Source: G020354085 sp964629975 (GTDB lineage Bacteria > Pseudomonadota > Gammaproteobacteria > Acidiferrobacterales > Sulfurifustaceae). Taken from it: a DNA stretch of 7,475 nucleotides. The notes beneath the pieces are model-generated. The model did not search any database and was not told the DNA's origin. It saw only the letters and a program-made list of their open reading frames with translations. The DNA is taken from positions 1 to 7,475 of the forward strand of contig CAZVUN010000137.1 of NCBI GenBank assembly GCA_964629975.1. The letters are read 5' to 3'. Position 1 is the stretch's first letter; the number at the start of each line of letters is the position of its first letter. Shown in pieces: positions 6,460 through 7,475 of the stretch. Both the position numbers and the translations under genes were made by a program.

Positions 6460-6825
6460 CTATTGCGGCACGTGCGACGTGGAAGACCCACCACCACCAC
6501 CGCCACCGCCGGCAGCGGCCGCCAACAGCGCCGCGGCGCCAAGACCGATCAGGACCATGGTGGTCGTCGACATGCCGGTCGAGGCCGCTTCCGCCGCAGC
6601 CGGAGCCGCGGCGGCCGGTGGCGCGGCCGGCGTGGTCGTGGCCGGCGTGGTGGTCGCTGCGGTGGTCGGCGTCTTGGGCGCGGGCTTGGGCAGCACGCGC
6701 TCCTCGCCGATGGCGGCCGCCAGCTGAATGCGGCCCGATTCCTGCGCCAGGCCCGCCAGCGGCGCGCCGGTGAGCGTACCGATGAGAACGACCGAGCAGC
6801 TCTTGAACATCCGTCCGCGCTTCAT
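6460..6825 (-). CDS. Small secreted Thr/Ala/Gly-rich protein, YjbE/GfcA-like
   Basis: A 121-residue low-complexity exported protein. Residues 1-27 are a signal peptide (basic start, hydrophobic core, cleavage likely after AGLA). A short QESGRIQLAAAIGEERV segment follows. Next is a Pro/Thr/Ala-rich stretch (46-82) with a tandem TTTPA unit reflected in a 12-base DNA repeat (6625-6636 and 6640-6651). A hydrophobic segment lies at 89-105, then eight glycines (106-113) and a short Ser/Thr tail. This order (signal, Thr-rich, hydrophobic, Gly-rich, polar tail) matches E. coli YjbE and GfcA, the first genes of operons that also hold yjbH homologues. The assignment rests on architecture and position, because low complexity makes residue similarity uninformative. 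ATG 6825 was chosen for the AAGGGGG (6831-6837) five bases upstream; an in-frame ATG at 6810 is less well placed. Its molecular role is unknown even in E. coli. Confidence 0.76.
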   Translation of the reverse strand: MKRGRMFKSCSVVLIGTLTGAPLAGLAQESGRIQLAAAIGEERVLPKPAPKTPTTAATTTPATTTPAAPPAAAAPAAAEAASTGMSTTTMVLIGLGAAALLAAAAGGGGGGGGSSTSHVPQ

Positions 6826-6984
6826 GCTATCCCCCTTCACCCTCGGTGTACGCGTTTGCGGGTTCCGCGCCCGCTTGCCGATGACCGACGCCAATTCTAA
6901 CTGCTACCCTACCGCCAGCCGGCCCCAAAGACCAGCGGCACTTCGAGCGGCAATACCCCGCGCATGGCGGCCTAACCCGCGCGC
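6826..6984. other. Spacer upstream of the export cassette
   Basis: These 159 bases separate the NTF2-like gene from the yjbE-like gene. Apart from the ribosome-binding site, no confident element is seen. A TAGAAT (minus strand, 6902-6897) is a possible -10 hexamer but has no matching -35. Neither a shared operon with the NTF2-like gene nor a separate promoter can be decided from the sequence. Confidence 0.4.
6831..6837 (-). promoter_or_regulatory. Ribosome-binding site of the yjbE-like gene
   Basis: AAGGGGG on the minus strand, five bases before ATG 6825. It is the clearest Shine-Dalgarno sequence in the cassette and decides between the two possible ATG starts. The yjbH and SLBB genes have much weaker sites, consistent with higher translation of the small secreted protein. 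Confidence 0.65.
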
Positions 6985-7475
6985 CTAGCCGCCGGCGCGA
7001 TACTGCCCGTGGTACATGCGCTTGATGCGCAGGCGGCCATCGGCCTTCTCGACCTGGAAGGTGAGACTGCCCTTGAAGGCCTTCACGTCTTCGTCGCCGA
7101 CACGCTTGATGCGCACCTCGAAGTTGCCCCAGCCGTTCGCCTGCTTGTCGTTGATCTCCCACGCCACGTTGCCGAGCAGCATCTGGCGGTTGATCGACTC
7201 GCGGAACAGCCTGTCGTAGTCCTCGCGCAGGCCGGCCTTGCTCGAGCGGTCGTTGGTGCGCACGTCCTCGTCGAACAGCTCGACGAACTGGTCGATGTCA
7301 CCGGCCTCGTACACGAACGCGAAGCGGCGCAGCAGGTTGGCGAGCTCCGCCTGCGTGATGCGGTTGGCCGGCGGCTTTGCCGCGGCCGGATCGGCGCGGC
7401 GCACCTCGGCGGGTACCGCAGCGACTTGCTCGACCGCCGGCGGCGCGGCCGCGGGCTCGGGCGACGGCGTCGTTC
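6985..7475 (-). CDS. NTF2/SnoaL-like domain protein, N-terminus beyond the window
   Basis: The frame is open to the right edge, so only the last 162 residues are seen. The first 45 or so visible residues are a Pro/Ala/Glu/Val-rich linker. The rest is one compact alpha+beta domain: a helix (ITQAELANLLRRFAFVYEAG), the DIDQFVELFDEDVRTND segment, a second helix (LREDYDRLFRESI), and strands ending in GNFEVRIKRV, FKGSLTFQVEKADGRLRIKRMYHG. This is the pattern of the NTF2/SnoaL cone fold, as found at the C-terminus of many periplasmic or multidomain proteins. A GTG at 7404 could in principle start a 139-residue protein, but the same linker-like composition continues upstream without a stop, so a longer gene is more likely. 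It lies 159 bases before the export cassette on the same strand; a link to polysaccharide production is only positional. Function is unknown. Confidence 0.72.
   Translation of the reverse strand, partial: TTPSPEPAAAPPAVEQVAAVPAEVRRADPAAAKPPANRITQAELANLLRRFAFVYEAGDIDQFVELFDEDVRTNDRSSKAGLREDYDRLFRESINRQMLLGNVAWEINDKQANGWGNFEVRIKRVGDEDVKAFKGSLTFQVEKADGRLRIKRMYHGQYRAGG

Noticed and set aside
6487..6510. CCACCACC-rich repeat as a CRISPR-like or satellite element
   Set aside because: It is a run of Gly codons in frame within the yjbE-like gene, with no spacers or longer repeat unit.
4346..6727. A 793-residue plus-strand open frame opposite yjbH
   Set aside because: It is antisense to a gene with clear family signatures. 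Its translation is Arg/Val/Ala/His-rich with no domain, as expected when G/C-rich third codon positions remove stops on the opposite strand.
6966..6993. Inverted repeat (GGCGGC-C-TA / TAGCCGCC) over the stop codon of the NTF2-like gene as an intrinsic terminator
   Set aside because: The stem has a bulge, includes the stop codon itself, and no T-tract follows on the minus strand.

Overview
The window comes from a high-G+C pseudomonadotal genome. The protein families point to Gammaproteobacteria or Betaproteobacteria, but the sequence does not settle the genus. Every supported gene lies on the minus strand, so transcription runs from the right edge to the left. Long plus-strand open frames opposite the large genes are by-products of G/C-rich third codon positions.

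The main block (about 1368-6825) is an outer-membrane exopolysaccharide or capsule secretion cassette. In transcription order it holds a small secreted Thr/Ala/Gly-rich protein of the YjbE/GfcA type (6460-6825), a YjbH/GfcD-type outer-membrane protein (4205-6361), and a 906-residue polysaccharide-export protein with about six SLBB-type repeats (1368-4088). The last matches the position and role of Wza/GfcE. This resembles the E. coli yjbEFGH and gfcABCDE operons reduced to A-D-E: the YjbF/GfcB lipoprotein and YjbG/GfcC proteins are absent, and no tyrosine kinase or phosphatase gene follows. A 7-bp hairpin lies between the first two genes. A sigma70-like promoter candidate precedes the third.

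Upstream of the cassette (6985 to the right edge) is the C-terminal part of a protein with a Pro/Ala/Glu-rich linker and an NTF2/SnoaL-like domain. Its N-terminus is outside the window.

Downstream, after a 208-base spacer with two inverted repeats, is a two-gene MNT-HEPN module (1159 to 388) with a 20-base overlap. The first gene is a minimal nucleotidyltransferase and the second a HEPN protein, the usual make-up of an AMPylation-type toxin-antitoxin pair. The HEPN protein has no RX4-6H ribonuclease motif. Bases 1-387 hold no supportable gene, and the first 120 bases are less G+C-rich than the coding regions.

I see no tRNA, rRNA, CRISPR array, insertion sequence or integrase. The most unusual points are the condensed export cassette, the architecture of the SLBB protein (no lipobox, no cysteine, a coiled-coil insert) and the HEPN protein lacking its catalytic motif.
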